Assembly (NCBI GenBank): GCA_963971575.1
Contig: OZ020624.1
Span: 11,184,625 to 11,248,624 of the forward strand
Source of the DNA: Liopterus haemorrhoidalis
Taxonomy: Eukaryota; Arthropoda; Insecta; Coleoptera; Dytiscidae
Direction: 5' to 3'
DNA length: 64,000 nt
Position numbers and translations under genes: made by a program. Below, piece after piece: positions 11,205 to 21,052 of this stretch (position 1 is the stretch's first letter; the number at the start of each line of letters is the position of its first letter). The notes under the pieces were generated by a model. That model was given only the letters and a program-made list of their open reading frames with translations. It made no database searches and was not told where the DNA came from.

Positions 11205-11440
11205 GAACTCCCATTGTGTTTCTAGACCAACAAATATCAATCGATACACCAACAATAAAAGGGTCATGCGAATTCTCAACCACTTTGGTCCAGAACTCCC
11301 ATTGTGTTTCTAGACAACTAGGAGAGTTCTGGACCATGGGAGAGTTCTACACCACTAGTGGAGTTCTGGACCATGGGAGAGTTCTAGACCACTAGGGGAG
11401 TTCTGGACCCATTTGGTCCAGAACTCTCAGTGTAATAGGC
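11205..11440. repeat. Cluster of inverted GGTCCAGAACTC motifs
   Basis: GGTCCAGAACTC(C/T)CA occurs at about 11208, 11288 and 11413, and its reverse complement GGGAGTTCTGGACC recurs several times at 11330-11410. The variants with TTCTAGACC form a short ~20-bp tandem run. It lies just upstream of the IAP-like ATG, at the far edge of the polymerase/IAP remnant. It could be a relic of element terminal repeats or a promoter array. Confidence 0.6.
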
Positions 11441-11533
11441 CATCTTTTATAAAACATTCCTTTTGTAAAAGTTATTTTGTAAAATATATAGCCTTCTGCT
11501 AACTTGATAAAAGATTCGACAGTTTGAAAACAA

Positions 11534-11766
11534 CATGGCGGAAGGAAAGTTCAGTTGGTGTCTCTACAACAAAATTATTAATTTCGGTATATGAGGGGTA
11601 TGAAATGTTGTATAATCATCAACATTCTGATTATAAAAATAGAAATAAAAGGTTAGAAGTATACAAAATTTTGGCAAACACAATATCAAAAGCGATAAAC
11701 GGGAAATGTACGGTGGATGATGTAAAAAAAAAAATTAAATGGTTTGAGAAGCCAATATTTAGCTAA
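11534..11766 (+). pseudogene. MADF/Myb-like domain gene, exon 1 of a PIF element
   Basis: ATG at 11534 (MAEGKFSW) then a one-base frameshift into TKLLISVYEGYEMLYN, SDYKNRNKRLEVYKILA and a helix ending KKKIKWF. This is the N-terminal half of a MADF domain: Trp, then LI..YE.Y..LYN, then DYKNR. The next expected segment is at 14134; the two are separated by the Penelope insertion. Confidence 0.6.
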
Positions 11767-11796
11767 AAAAATATTAATAACACCAATATTAGAAGA

Positions 11797-13293
11797 TTGA
11801 TTCCTATGAATCCCACAATACCCCGCTTATTCGGGCTTCCGAAACTGCACAAATTATTAATTCCAGTACGTCTAGTAGTGTCTTACCGTAACTCACCAGC
11901 TTACAAAATATCACGTTTTCTCACTGATTTTTTGAGTTCACAACTTAACTTCGAATTTAAACATAGTCTACTTAATTCCAAAGACCTATACCAAAAAACA
12001 AAAGATCTAGATGTAACCTCATGCACCCACGTTTCATTTGACGTCACAAACTTATACACTTGCGTGCCTATTAAAGACAAGCTTGATCTTATAAATGTTA
12101 AACTTGTTAACTCCACACTAGATGATTATACCGCAGTCAGAGTTTATCAGTTATTAGAATTATCCCTAAAACAAAATTTCATGTCTTTCAATAACAAATA
12201 TTATGCACAACCTGATGGATTAGCAATGGGTTCCCCCCTCTCATGCATATTAGCAAACATCTTTATGTCTAATTTAGAGGAGACTATTACACAAGATCAG
12301 AATTTCAAACAACACATTAGATGTTGGTGGCGATACGTAGATGATATTTTTTGCGTGTGGTATGGACCCCCTCTACTATAGATCAATTTCTTACACACAT
12401 TAACAATATTCACCCCAATATTAAATTCACCATTGAACTTGAACATAACTTGAGCCTCAACTTTTTAGATCTCACCATAACCCGTCACTATAACCGACTT
12501 AACTATCACATTTACCGTAAACAAACACACACAGACAATGTCATCCCATACTCTTCGGACCACCATCACACACATAAACTCGCTGCCTTCAACGCCATGA
12601 TCCATAGATTGTTCTCTATACCCATGACAAGTGAACATTTCACCAGAGAGGTCCACATAATTCCTCAAATTGCTTCCCATAACGAATTCCCCCAACATTT
12701 GATGAACCAAAAGAATTAAATCTATTAAATTTAAATTAATTAATAAATTAGCTTACAGTACTCAAACTATTCAACAACATACCACAAAATTTTATAAAAT
12801 CCCATACATTAGCAGCATAACGGACAAAGTGATACATATACTTAAAACCAATTACGAACACATCCATATTGGCATTTGTAATAACAATAATATCGGTGAC
12901 TCAACATTTAATGCTAAAGATATAATACAAAAAGAACATAAAAATGGAATATATTTGCTTAAATGCGCTAACTGTCCTTCAATTTACATAGGGCAAAGTG
13001 GACGCCGCTTTAGTATCCGCATTAAAGAACATCTAACAGCGCGCAGATTACAACATACTTACTCAACATTTGCTAACCACCTCATAAGCGCAAATCATGA
13101 CTTTAACATCTCATCACACACAGAATTCTTAGCATTTGAAGATAAAGGTCCTCATCTCAACACTTTGGAAGAAATTTTCATCACGAGACATAAAACATCC
13201 ACTCATATTAACCTACTTAACGAAAAAACAGACTTCCCTTCGATTAAAGTTTTCAAGTTACTGATCGATAAAATCAAAATTAAATATGAATGA
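11797..13293 (+). pseudogene. Penelope reverse transcriptase + GIY-YIG endonuclease
   Basis: Frame 11797-12381 has PRLFGLPKLHK, VSFDVTNLYT, GLAMGSPLSCILANIFM and the catalytic RYVDDIF (near 12333). A frameshift near 12355 leads to frame 12351-12719 (NIKFTIELEHNLSLNFLDLTI, then the thumb). A stop at 12717 is followed by frame ~12740-13293 with GIYLLKCANCPSIYIGQSG, the GIY-YIG signature, and RFSIRIKEH containing the conserved Arg. Domain order RT then GIY-YIG is diagnostic of endonuclease-bearing Penelope elements. Two lesions and 5' truncation make this copy non-functional. Confidence 0.85.
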
Positions 13294-13898
13294 TTTCTTC
13301 TACTGCCTCTTGTATGCCTTAATTGTAGATATGACATTTACATACTTGTTTATTATACTTATTATAGTTTATATCTATTACTTTAATGTTATTAATGTAT
13401 ACATGCTGAATAATACCCTCTTTCTGTTTTTATAATTTGTCAGACATTTTATGTCTGACATTTCACAGGTTATATTTGTCTTTACCTTTTAAATTTAGCG
13501 CCTTACCGTGGATTTGTCACGTGTACGTATCTTAATCAACTGGTTTCCGAGTCACCAGTTACTTCTAGTCTGACTGTCTGTGATACAACATGTAATTTCT
13601 ATTTTAACGTTTAACTTTTATTTTTTGGGATTTTTCCCATATTCTTACTGGTTTAAGAATATTTCAAACATTTTAACATGTATACTGTTCTTACGTTGAT
13701 AAATTTATTTAAAAATTCTGACTTTTAAATGGAAACCAAGTGGTTATGAACACCACGTTTTTTCACCACTTCAAACTAGAATATTGCTTTTGAACATAAG
13801 ATATAGGTCAGTATTATATATTGTATTGTTATTAAAATCATTCTCTCTGGTAAATATATGTCACAATATGTATTTCTTGATATTGTAGAAATATAATC
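13294..13898. other. Penelope 3' non-coding region
   Basis: AT-rich non-coding DNA after the endonuclease stop. No gene is visible. Confidence 0.5.
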
Positions 13899-13938
13899 CT
13901 GATGATGTGAGGTTATAACCCACTAAACTAGTCGAAAC
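13899..13938 (+). ncRNA. Hammerhead-ribozyme-like motif
   Basis: CTGATGA is followed by a hairpin (GTG-A-GGTT / AACC-CAC with a tiny loop) and then, after ten extra bases, GAAAC. CUGAUGA and GAAAC are the two conserved core strands of the hammerhead, and Penelope-like elements are known to carry minimal hammerheads in this part. The ten extra bases between the stem and GAAAC mean it may be decayed. Self-cleavage is inference. Confidence 0.4.
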
Positions 13939-14133
13939 AAAAACATTGTTTAATTTAACATCCTACCTACCACCAGCTGATCGCTCTACAGCTTCAACTT
14001 TAATTTATTTATTTAATTAAAGCTACAATGTATATCACTACTACATTTCATAATTCCAATCAAGTTTATAGAAATGAATTAAACCTAACCTAACTTTACC
14101 GGTGTTTAACTATCTCTCGTTTATAATTTTCAG

Positions 14134-14301
14134 GTGCTAAACAGCATGAAAAGTGGAGCGGAAGAAGATGATCTATACAAGCCCTCAGTATACTGGTTTC
14201 CACTATTGAAATTTTTGGAAAAATCGACGAACACGGATGAGTCATCGTCAAATTTAGACCCATCGCAAAATGTAATAGACCTAGAGACATTTCAAGATAA
14301 A
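14134..14301 (+). pseudogene. MADF-domain gene, exon 2 of a PIF element
   Basis: A 56-codon exon with acceptor TTTTCAG before and donor GTAAGT after. It encodes VLNSMKSGAEEDDLYKPSVY and WFPLLKFLEKS, the second half of a MADF domain (SMKSGxxxDDxY.P..W.F..L.FL). Phase 0 at the 3' end fits the exon at 15313. The intron that follows contains the antisense PIF transposase. Confidence 0.65.
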
Positions 14302-14420
14302 GTAAGTTTTTAATTGTTACACTAGATTACACTAGACCAAGGGTTCAATGGAATTTATAAAATTTCTCCCGTCTTCACTTGAAATTATGAACTCTCAAGG
14401 CAGGTTAGAAGGTAAAAAAC

Positions 14421-15212
14421 TTAAGACCCCTGCGCTAGTGTAAATATAAAACATTTAAAGTCTTCCCTTATTTCACGGCCATGACGATTTCTTCCGGTAA
14501 CAACTTGGTTTGCAAGAGCTTGCATTTCAAGGGATTCCTCATCACTGCGAGTATCTAGAAATTGATCACCATCTTCATTTCGAGAAATAATTTCATGGCG
14601 AGTATATAGATGTTTCCTTTTTTCAGTTAACAAATTATGTAATGTGCAAGCTGCAAGGGTAATGCTCGTAACTTTTTCAGGTGATAAGTTAATAGAAGTT
14701 AGAAAAACTCTGAATCGAGTAGCTAAAATCCCAAAACTACTTTCAACCATTCTCCTTCCTCGAGATAATATGTAATTAAAAATTCTCTCTTCCTTTGTAA
14801 TGTTTTTCAAAGGGTAGGGTTTCATAACACTGTAGCTTAATGGGAAAGCATCGTCAGCAAGTACAATATACGGCAGAGTAACATTTGTGTTGGGAAGTTT
14901 CTTGCAATCAGGTATATTCAATATCGATCTGTCTGTGAGGCATTCTTTCAGTTTACTTTTGGCATACACCCCACTATCACCGATTCGGCCATTAGTTCCA
15001 ACATCTACGAATAAGAATTTGTAGTTGGCATCTGTAAGCGCAAATAAAATAATACTGTGATAAGCTTTGTAATTATAGAAATGAGATCCACCCGATTGTG
15101 GACAAGTAATGCGGATGTGTTTACCGTCCATAGCTCCAAGTGGATTGAATACATTCCATTTGTCTTCGAACTCATTTGCAATATTTTCCCACTCTTCCTT
15201 TGTTGTTGGTAC
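14421..15212 (-). CDS. PIF/Harbinger (HARBI1-like) transposase, main exon
   Basis: Minus-strand exon with a TATTACAG acceptor at 15213, starting VPTTKEEWENIANEFE and WNPLGAMDGKH-like (WNVFNPLGAMDGKH). The DDE triad is visible: Asp in AMDGKHIRI, Asp in VLADDAFPL, Glu in VESSFGILATRFRVF. It continues to a stop at 14421 with no internal stop. An upstream exon with the N-terminal helix-turn-helix is expected but not found. The C-terminus differs from the usual EGAVPWQ ending, so the true end may have been spliced or replaced. It lies in the intron of the MADF gene, on the opposite strand. Confidence 0.8.
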   Translation of the reverse strand, partial: VPTTKEEWENIANEFEDKWNVFNPLGAMDGKHIRITCPQSGGSHFYNYKAYHSIILFALTDANYKFLFVDVGTNGRIGDSGVYAKSKLKECLTDRSILNIPDCKKLPNTNVTLPYIVLADDAFPLSYSVMKPYPLKNITKEERIFNYILSRGRRMVESSFGILATRFRVFLTSINLSPEKVTSITLAACTLHNLLTEKRKHLYTRHEIISRNEDGDQFLDTRSDEESLEMQALANQVVTGRNRHGREIREDFKCFIFTLAQGS

Positions 15213-15312
15213 CTGTAATACAAAAAAAAAAAAAAATTGAAAAAGTATTTACTCGTTACTCATTATTATCATTTTATTATTGTTATTTTAGAATTTGTTT
15301 TATTGTTTTCAG

Positions 15313-15867
15313 AATTCAGTGGCTGAAAACATTGCCCCTACACATAGTCCTTCGGTCAGCACAGAGAGGGCACCAGCATTCCAGGCACAAAAAAAAAAAG
15401 AAAAAGAAAATGGGTACATATGATGCCTTGTTGATGCAGGCATCCAACACCATGACAGAAATGTCACAAATGGTGAAGGAGAAAGCGGTATCTGAGACCA
15501 ATGAAGATTCTCTGGACAATTTCGGGAAATTTATTGTGTCGGAGTTACGTGGTATACAAAGATCAAGTAATGAAATAACATTACGGCAAACAAAAAGAAA
15601 AATACAACACGTTTTGATGGACACTTGGGAAATGATTCCCAGTCATTACCCTTTAGCCCTACCTTGTCCCAAGCATCATCATCATCGTTCCCATGGCCAG
15701 CCACATCCGAGTCTATTACTTTTCACACTATACCAATGAACCCAGCTACCATTACCATAACTTCTTCTCCTACTCCTCAACAAATGGACCAAAATGAATT
15801 TAATTTGGTTGATAAGACAGTATGTATAGCTGAAATAGCCAGTAATGACGAATCTCGTTACAATTAA
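15313..15867 (+). pseudogene. MADF-domain gene, last exon of a PIF element
   Basis: After acceptor TTTTCAG the frame reads NSVAENIAPTHSPSVSTERA and FQAQKKKEKE; an indel in the A-run near 15400 shifts it to DALLMQASNTMTEMSQMVKE, FGKFIVSELRGIQ and QTKRKIQHVLMD. This is the conserved C-terminal part of MADF partners of PIF transposases (FGxxVxxELR...KRKIQ). These proteins are thought to help the transposase bind DNA or enter the nucleus. Further shifts follow after 15625. Confidence 0.6.
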
Positions 15868-16452
15868 TGACCATCTGAGAAACTCTTATGCTTCGTTCAG
15901 AACCTCCAAATTATAAAATAGAATTAACGTAAAATTAGTACTAAACATAAAATTAAGAATTAGAAATTAAGTTGGATTCACAATATAAATTAAGATTAAG
16001 ACACTGACATCTAGTATTTTAGCGACAAACTTTTATCGATTTCTACTTTACCGATCGATCTGTTAATATTTGTAATAAGGTTTTGTGTGTTTAGAAGCAT
16101 TTTAGAAGGCAAGAGTTCATACGTACCTGAGATATGTATTGGAATACAAAGGGGGTTAAAGAGAGGGAGAGCGGCAAAGACCGAAAGTTTCCCAATAAGT
16201 ACTCGGATCTCATCGCAAAATATTTTTATTTATTATCGTTTTCCCGCCAAAGACCACAAATCCCAAACACCAAATTAACAATTTGTCCAATTGGATTTTT
16301 TTAAATTTTCTTAAATAAAAATATATTTCGTGTAAGTATATAAATAATAATAAATTCTATTAATGTTTTAATACTCAGTTTGTGAAAGTGGTTATATTTT
16401 GGATACGATTTGAATTAAATTACAAATATTGTGTTTGATTTTAGGTTATAAA
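15868..16452. other. No gene seen
   Basis: AT-rich DNA. A 63-codon plus-strand frame at 16087-16278 matches nothing I recognise and lacks supporting signals. The PIF right end is probably here but I cannot place it. Confidence 0.35.
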
Positions 16453-16531
16453 AATGCAATCTGAAATTATTTTCGATTGTGACATATCGAATTGTACATT
16501 AAGCACTGATGATGTTGCGGTAACTAAATGA
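16453..16531 (+). pseudogene. Short ORF start, possibly exon 1 of the 16.8-17.3 kb gene
   Basis: ATG after TTTAGGTTATAAAA opens MQSEIIFDCDISNCTLSTDD then a stop. It may be the N-terminus of the two-exon protein downstream, cut by the hAT end at 16566. The link rests only on proximity and strand. Confidence 0.25.
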
Positions 16532-16565
16532 CAAAAAAAAAAAACATTAAGAGAAGACATTAGAA

Positions 16566-16710
16566 TAGGGTGACCATTCGTCCCGCATTCTGCGGGACAG
16601 TCCGGAATTTGGATTCAATGTAACGGAAGCGAGTACCTTTTTTTTTGCTCTTCACTTGTAATTTGAGAAGCGAGGACCTTTTTTTTTGCTTATCACTTAT
16701 ATTTCGGGGA
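16566..16710. mobile_element. hAT MITE end (TAGGGTGACCATTCGTCCCG) with ~40-bp dyad module
   Basis: The terminus TAGGGTGACCATTCGTCCCG is the same family as the element at 37633-38526. It is followed by about two units of the recurrent module TTTTTTGCT(C/T)(T/A)TCACTT...GAGGACC. No right end or matching target duplication found, so it is truncated. Confidence 0.5.
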
Positions 16711-16841
16711 GGAATTTTTTAAAACTATTGACAACCAAAGTATAAAAAATAATTTATATTTTGTGGCGACAGGAAAATAGGCGCAAAATGATTTTTTAGC
16801 ACCTTTATATGAGTGTAAAATCGCTGAGGCTCCTAACGATG

Positions 16842-17274
16842 ATTTTGAAAACGAGGCCGAAATGATAACGAGGTCTGATGTACAGGCAAATGCTGAAGAA
16901 GTAAATAACAATGAGGAAAAAAAAAATTGAAGAGAATTTAAGAGAAGGTCGCTCTGATTTAAAATATATATTTCAAGAGTTTGAAACTTTTTTAACCAAT
17001 TCTCCTTTAGAAGTTAGACCTGGGATTGCAAAACTTAAATCCCAATTAAAAAAAATAAAAACTTCATCAGCATTTGTGTCAGCATGTCACACATTTGCAT
17101 TAGGTATGTTTACAGTGCTTCTCAATGATATAAAGTGTAATTTATGTTTTAACATTATTTTTTAGAAACTTCTCGTCGAAATAGAAGAAGCCGTATTCCG
17201 GTCCAAAAAACTGCAATAAGTAGAAGAAAAATTAAATTAAGACGAGGTGTACAAAATGTAATTGTAGAATAAAT
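16842..17274 (+). pseudogene. Unknown two-exon protein remnant
   Basis: Exon A (about 16842-17104, with an A-run indel near 16920) encodes a charged helical region: ENLREGRSDLKYIFQEFETF and AKLKSQLKKIKTSSAF, then SACHTFAL. A GTATGT donor and TTTTTTAG acceptor join it to exon B (17166-17271) with ETSRRNRRSRIPVQKTAISR and a basic tail ending VIVE. The pattern SAxHTF...RRSRIPVQPTA...RR recurs in uncharacterised insect proteins I have seen, often next to transposons. Function unknown. The splice signals and composition support real coding. Confidence 0.45.
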
Positions 17275-17459
17275 ATTAACGTCCAATAGGTATAATAGTA
17301 GTTTGTAAATAATTTCATGCATTTTTTTGGACAAGAAGCGTTTATTTAAGCAATACAACGTTTCGCCAACAACATTGTTAGCTTCTTCAGGTGCTAAAAA
17401 CCACAATAACAATAAAGTAACCATCTTATATTAATAAACAATTAATTATCTAATAAAAA
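17275..17459 (-). mobile_element. Penelope-type 3' end fragment
   Basis: Minus strand contains CTGAAGAAGCTAACAATG and GTTGGCGAAACGTTG, the CTGAAGAxG...CCGAAACG-type signature found at Penelope-like termini. No coding part remains. Confidence 0.4.
17360..17390 (-). ncRNA. Hammerhead-ribozyme-like core
   Basis: Minus strand: CTGAAGA, one A, then an 8-bp stem GCTAACAA / TTGTTGGC (one G-T pair) with a 2-base loop, directly followed by GAAAC. This matches the hammerhead layout CUGANGA-stem II-GAAA with nothing extra between. Stems I and III were not established, so activity is inferred. Confidence 0.5.
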
Positions 17460-17460
17460 A

Positions 17461-18031
17461 CCTAGATGTCTAAAATGTGCGGCACAACATTTAACAAGGA
17501 AATGTGGCCCCAATCCAAATATAAAGTGCGTGAATTGTGAGGGCCCCCATCCTGCAAACTCCACTGATTGCGAGACATATATAGCAGCAATAAGAAGACT
17601 TGAAAATCGAAGATAATCGCAAAATAAACAGCAGACAAGATACGTCCCTGCCCCCCAACCAGCTGTGAATCCTTGGCAGCAGAGAGATAACAGCAATAGC
17701 ACGCACTCTACTCCCCACCCCACCGAGTGCAGCTCCTGAGCAGTGGCCCATGCTTACGCAACCAACACTACCTACGAGCAACACAAGACCCGTACCACAA
17801 ACACACACCACATCTACACAGAATAACTATAAACAAAACAACATTCTCGAATCATATAATTTTCTTCACCTTGTTTCAGAATTCAAGAAACTCAACTCAC
17901 TCATCAACATGGAGGGAATGCTGGCAGCAGTCAGGGATCTAAACATTCAATTACAAACAGCGACAGACTCGATGAAAAAAGTATTAGTATTACAAAAATT
18001 CGCTCTTACTGTCTATCAGTATGGCATATAA
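17461..18031 (+). pseudogene. LINE ORF1 (gag-like) with CCHC knuckles
   Basis: The first frame carries two Cys/His knuckles, CLKCAAQHLTRKC and CVNCEGPHPANSTDC, the nucleic-acid-binding end of Jockey/I-type ORF1 proteins. A stop near 17615 and frameshifts follow. The last frame (17750-18031) has NFLHLVSEFKKLNSLINMEG and a coiled-coil-like tail, ending in TATGGCATATAA where ORF2 begins (overlapping ATG at 18020). Confidence 0.75.
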
Positions 18032-20629
18032 ACTTAAGGTTTGCTCCTGGAATGCCAACAGCGTAAGAGGTACTTCTTGAAAAGACATAAAATAGATATT
18101 TTAGCACTTAACGAAACGAGACTTAAAGTAGATGACAAATTCAAAATTATCGACTATATTATATACAGACGAGACAGACCGCCTGACGCCGACGACAACG
18201 ACGTCACGGCAGACAGGGGAGTGGCACTCCTAATTAAAAATGACATACCACACACTTTAACGGACTTAACACACGCACATTTAGAAACATTAACGATCAG
18301 ACTGACAAACAGCACCTACATAACGGCTGCTTACAACAGCCCAAGACACAAACAAACTGTACAAGACTTAGATGAACTGACAGACTGCAACAAAATAATA
18401 ATAATTGGAGACATCAACGCGCGACACACCACCTGGGGTTAAAACCCAACATACAACACGAACGGCACAACACTATATGCGTATGCTACGACTAACAACA
18501 TTATTATACACGCACCTACACACTATCCGCCTAACGGATCAACACCCAGCACAGTAGACATTGTCATCAACAAAAATGTAACAAAAATCATAGAACCGAC
18601 TACACTCTCTGAACTTACATCTGCCCATAATACTTACACTAAACGACAGACATAAAGACAACAGGACTAAACATATTACATCCTACAAAAACACAAATTG
18701 GAAGATGGTCAGAGAGACATTAGATCGTAGCGTACGCATAAACGCACATATAAATACACCTGAACAAGTTGACGACGAGGTACGAAAATACACTAAATCA
18801 CTACAAAAAGCCAAAACAAAACATACGCAAAACATTAAAACAAAAACACAAACAGAACGCCTCCCACAACACATATTAAACAACATTACTTAGCGCAACA
18901 CGGCCAGGAAGCGCTGGCAGCGCACACATGATCCACAGTACAAGACACAAGCAAATTCATTCAACAAAATCATCAGAACACAAATCACAAAGCACAGAAA
19001 TGACACTTTTAAACAAAAACTTACAACAATCAACAAAAATGACAACTCACTCTGGAACCTTTCCCGACTCTACACAAAACCAAGCAAAAACATACCTACA
19101 CTAACACAAAACGCAACATTACACGTAACAGATGAGCAAAAGGCTGAAGTCCTTGCTGAAGCCTTTGGAAGCTCACACAACATCGACACCAATAACACAA
19201 CAGAACAAAATGACATCGTAACACAAACACAAAATTTTCTAAACACCCCGCATACAACAACACACAAGAGACTTATGCAATTCCTAACTACACCCACAGA
19301 ATTCAAACAAATTATCAAGACCCTCCCATCCCGTAAAGCACCAGGTCCTGATAAGATACTTATGAAATTTTGAAAAATCTATCCCAAAAAGCAATAGTTC
19401 AACTCATGTATATCATTAACGCAATCATCAAACTTCAATACTTCCCACCACTATGGAAAACTGCCATAGTCATTCCTATCCCAAAACCAAAAAAAGAAAG
19501 CAAAAATCCCAGCAACTACCGACCCATAAGTTTCTTAAATACACTATCTAAACTCACTGAAAAAATCATACATGACAACACAACACAACAGATAGTTGGA
19601 ATAGTCAATGACACCATTACACAATTCAATAAAAACAAAGTCGCCACAATGACCCTACTAGACTTCGACCGTGCCTTTAATAAGGTATGGCTAGTGGGGC
19701 TCATACACAAATTAATTACATACGGTTTTCCACCCCTCATAATTAAACTTCTACACTCATACTTAACAGAGCGTACATACCGAGTGACGGTTAACAATAC
19801 ACTTTCCACATCACATCCAATTCCGGCAGGCATTCCGCAAAGGAGCGTGCTTGGACCTAAGTTATACACACTATACATCAATGACATCCCCACATCACCT
19901 AACACTAACATGGCCCTCTTCGCTGACGACACTGCAATTTATGCCCACTCGTTCAGCGCGGATGTGGCCAACAAACAAACACAATACCACATATATAACT
20001 TAGAGAAATACTGGGCTTATTCAAAAATTAAACTTAACACTAGCAAAACCGAAACGATAACCTTCACTCGGAAATTCACCAACACAAACATACACACGAA
20101 ACTCAAAATACACCGACACAAAATAACACCTACAAACAAAGTCAAGTACCTCGGAGTCATACTTGACAGAACACTAACATTTAACCAACATATTGCATAC
20201 ACATTACAAAACGCACATGTAATCATAAGAAATTTATACCCCCTGCTTAACAAGAATAGTACACTTTCACTAGAAAACAAAAAACTTTTATACACAGCAA
20301 TAATTGGACCGACGCTAACATACGCCGCCCCAGTGTGGTGTGGAGCGTCACTGACTGCAAAACGACCGTTACAAAGACTGCAAAATAAATGTCTAAGCCT
20401 AATCACAAACGCAAACAGATACATAAAAAATAACAGACTTACATCATCAGACTGACATACCGTACCTTAAGACTTATATGGACGGAATATCAGAGAAATT
20501 TTGCCTAACGCAAATGAGTGCCAACCCCCTATTACAAAACACAATGGACAGAAATGACATGGAAAAAACTACACATAAACTACCGTACCAGACATTACCC
20601 CTCTTCGCTGAGGAAGAAGAAGATTTATA
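18020..20629 (+). pseudogene. LINE ORF2: endonuclease and reverse transcriptase
   Basis: It starts MAYKLKVCSWNANSVRG (APE endonuclease start, Asn of the active site), shifts frame near 18070, then LALNETRL (catalytic Glu), IGDINARHTTWG (Asp/Asn) and a decayed SDH motif before a stop at 18440 and further indels. The RT begins PSRKAPGPDKI near 19325; frame 19370-20455 has NYRPISFLNTLSKLTEKI, LLDFDRAFNKVW, GIPQRSVLGPKLY and the catalytic LFADDTAIYA (near 19918). The RT core looks intact apart from a short deletion after SKLTEKI. C-terminus ends EEEEDL near 20629. Confidence 0.85.
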
Positions 20630-21052
20630 GCCATACTGAACAACAATAACAGCGGGACTGGATCATGATTCAGCTGCCAGAACTCTCCTCTTGTTGATCC
20701 GCAACCACACACACAGCACTGTACACAATTCACATTACAACCACACGCACATATCTAACACAAGCACACACCCCAGCACATCAGGCAACCATACACACAC
20801 CATGCACACACATTACATAAAATACAGGAGAAGCCAACTAGAATATTAAAAAAATTGTACGTAATGTAAATATTGTAAAGTTAGTAGTAAGTTAGAAATA
20901 AGGTAGGTTAAGTACACAAACACTTACACAAGGGAGGCAAGGACCAGTTCCGCATACAATACATTCTTATACAATAAAACAACATAACGCAATTACACTA
21001 ATAACAAACATAACGAACTCGTACACTTACATAAATAACACTCATGTATACA
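20630..21052 (+). other. LINE 3' region
   Basis: AC-rich sequence (CACACAC and ACACACATACC runs) after the ORF2 stop. No poly(A) tail is evident before the Tc1 terminus at about 21053. Confidence 0.45.

Larger units (their letters stand above)
11767..13990 (+). mobile_element. Penelope-like retroelement
   Basis: A ~2.2 kb segment with a Penelope RT and GIY-YIG endonuclease gene and a 3' non-coding part carrying a hammerhead-like motif. It separates MADF exon 1 from exon 2 of the PIF element, so it is younger than that element. The 5' end is truncated: RT begins partway through the N-terminal region. Confidence 0.75.
17461..20629 (+). mobile_element. Jockey-like non-LTR retrotransposon (LINE), degenerate
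   Basis: Plus-strand LINE with an ORF1 (zinc knuckles) and an ORF2 (apurinic endonuclease, then reverse transcriptase), 5'-truncated in ORF1. The C-terminus is near 20629, followed by an AC-rich 3' region to about 21050. The strand bias (A and C rich) is characteristic of this element and sets it off from its neighbours. Confidence 0.8.

Noticed and set aside
16087..16278. 63-codon frame as a host gene
   Set aside because: No homology, splice or promoter support, and it lies at the edge of the PIF remnant.
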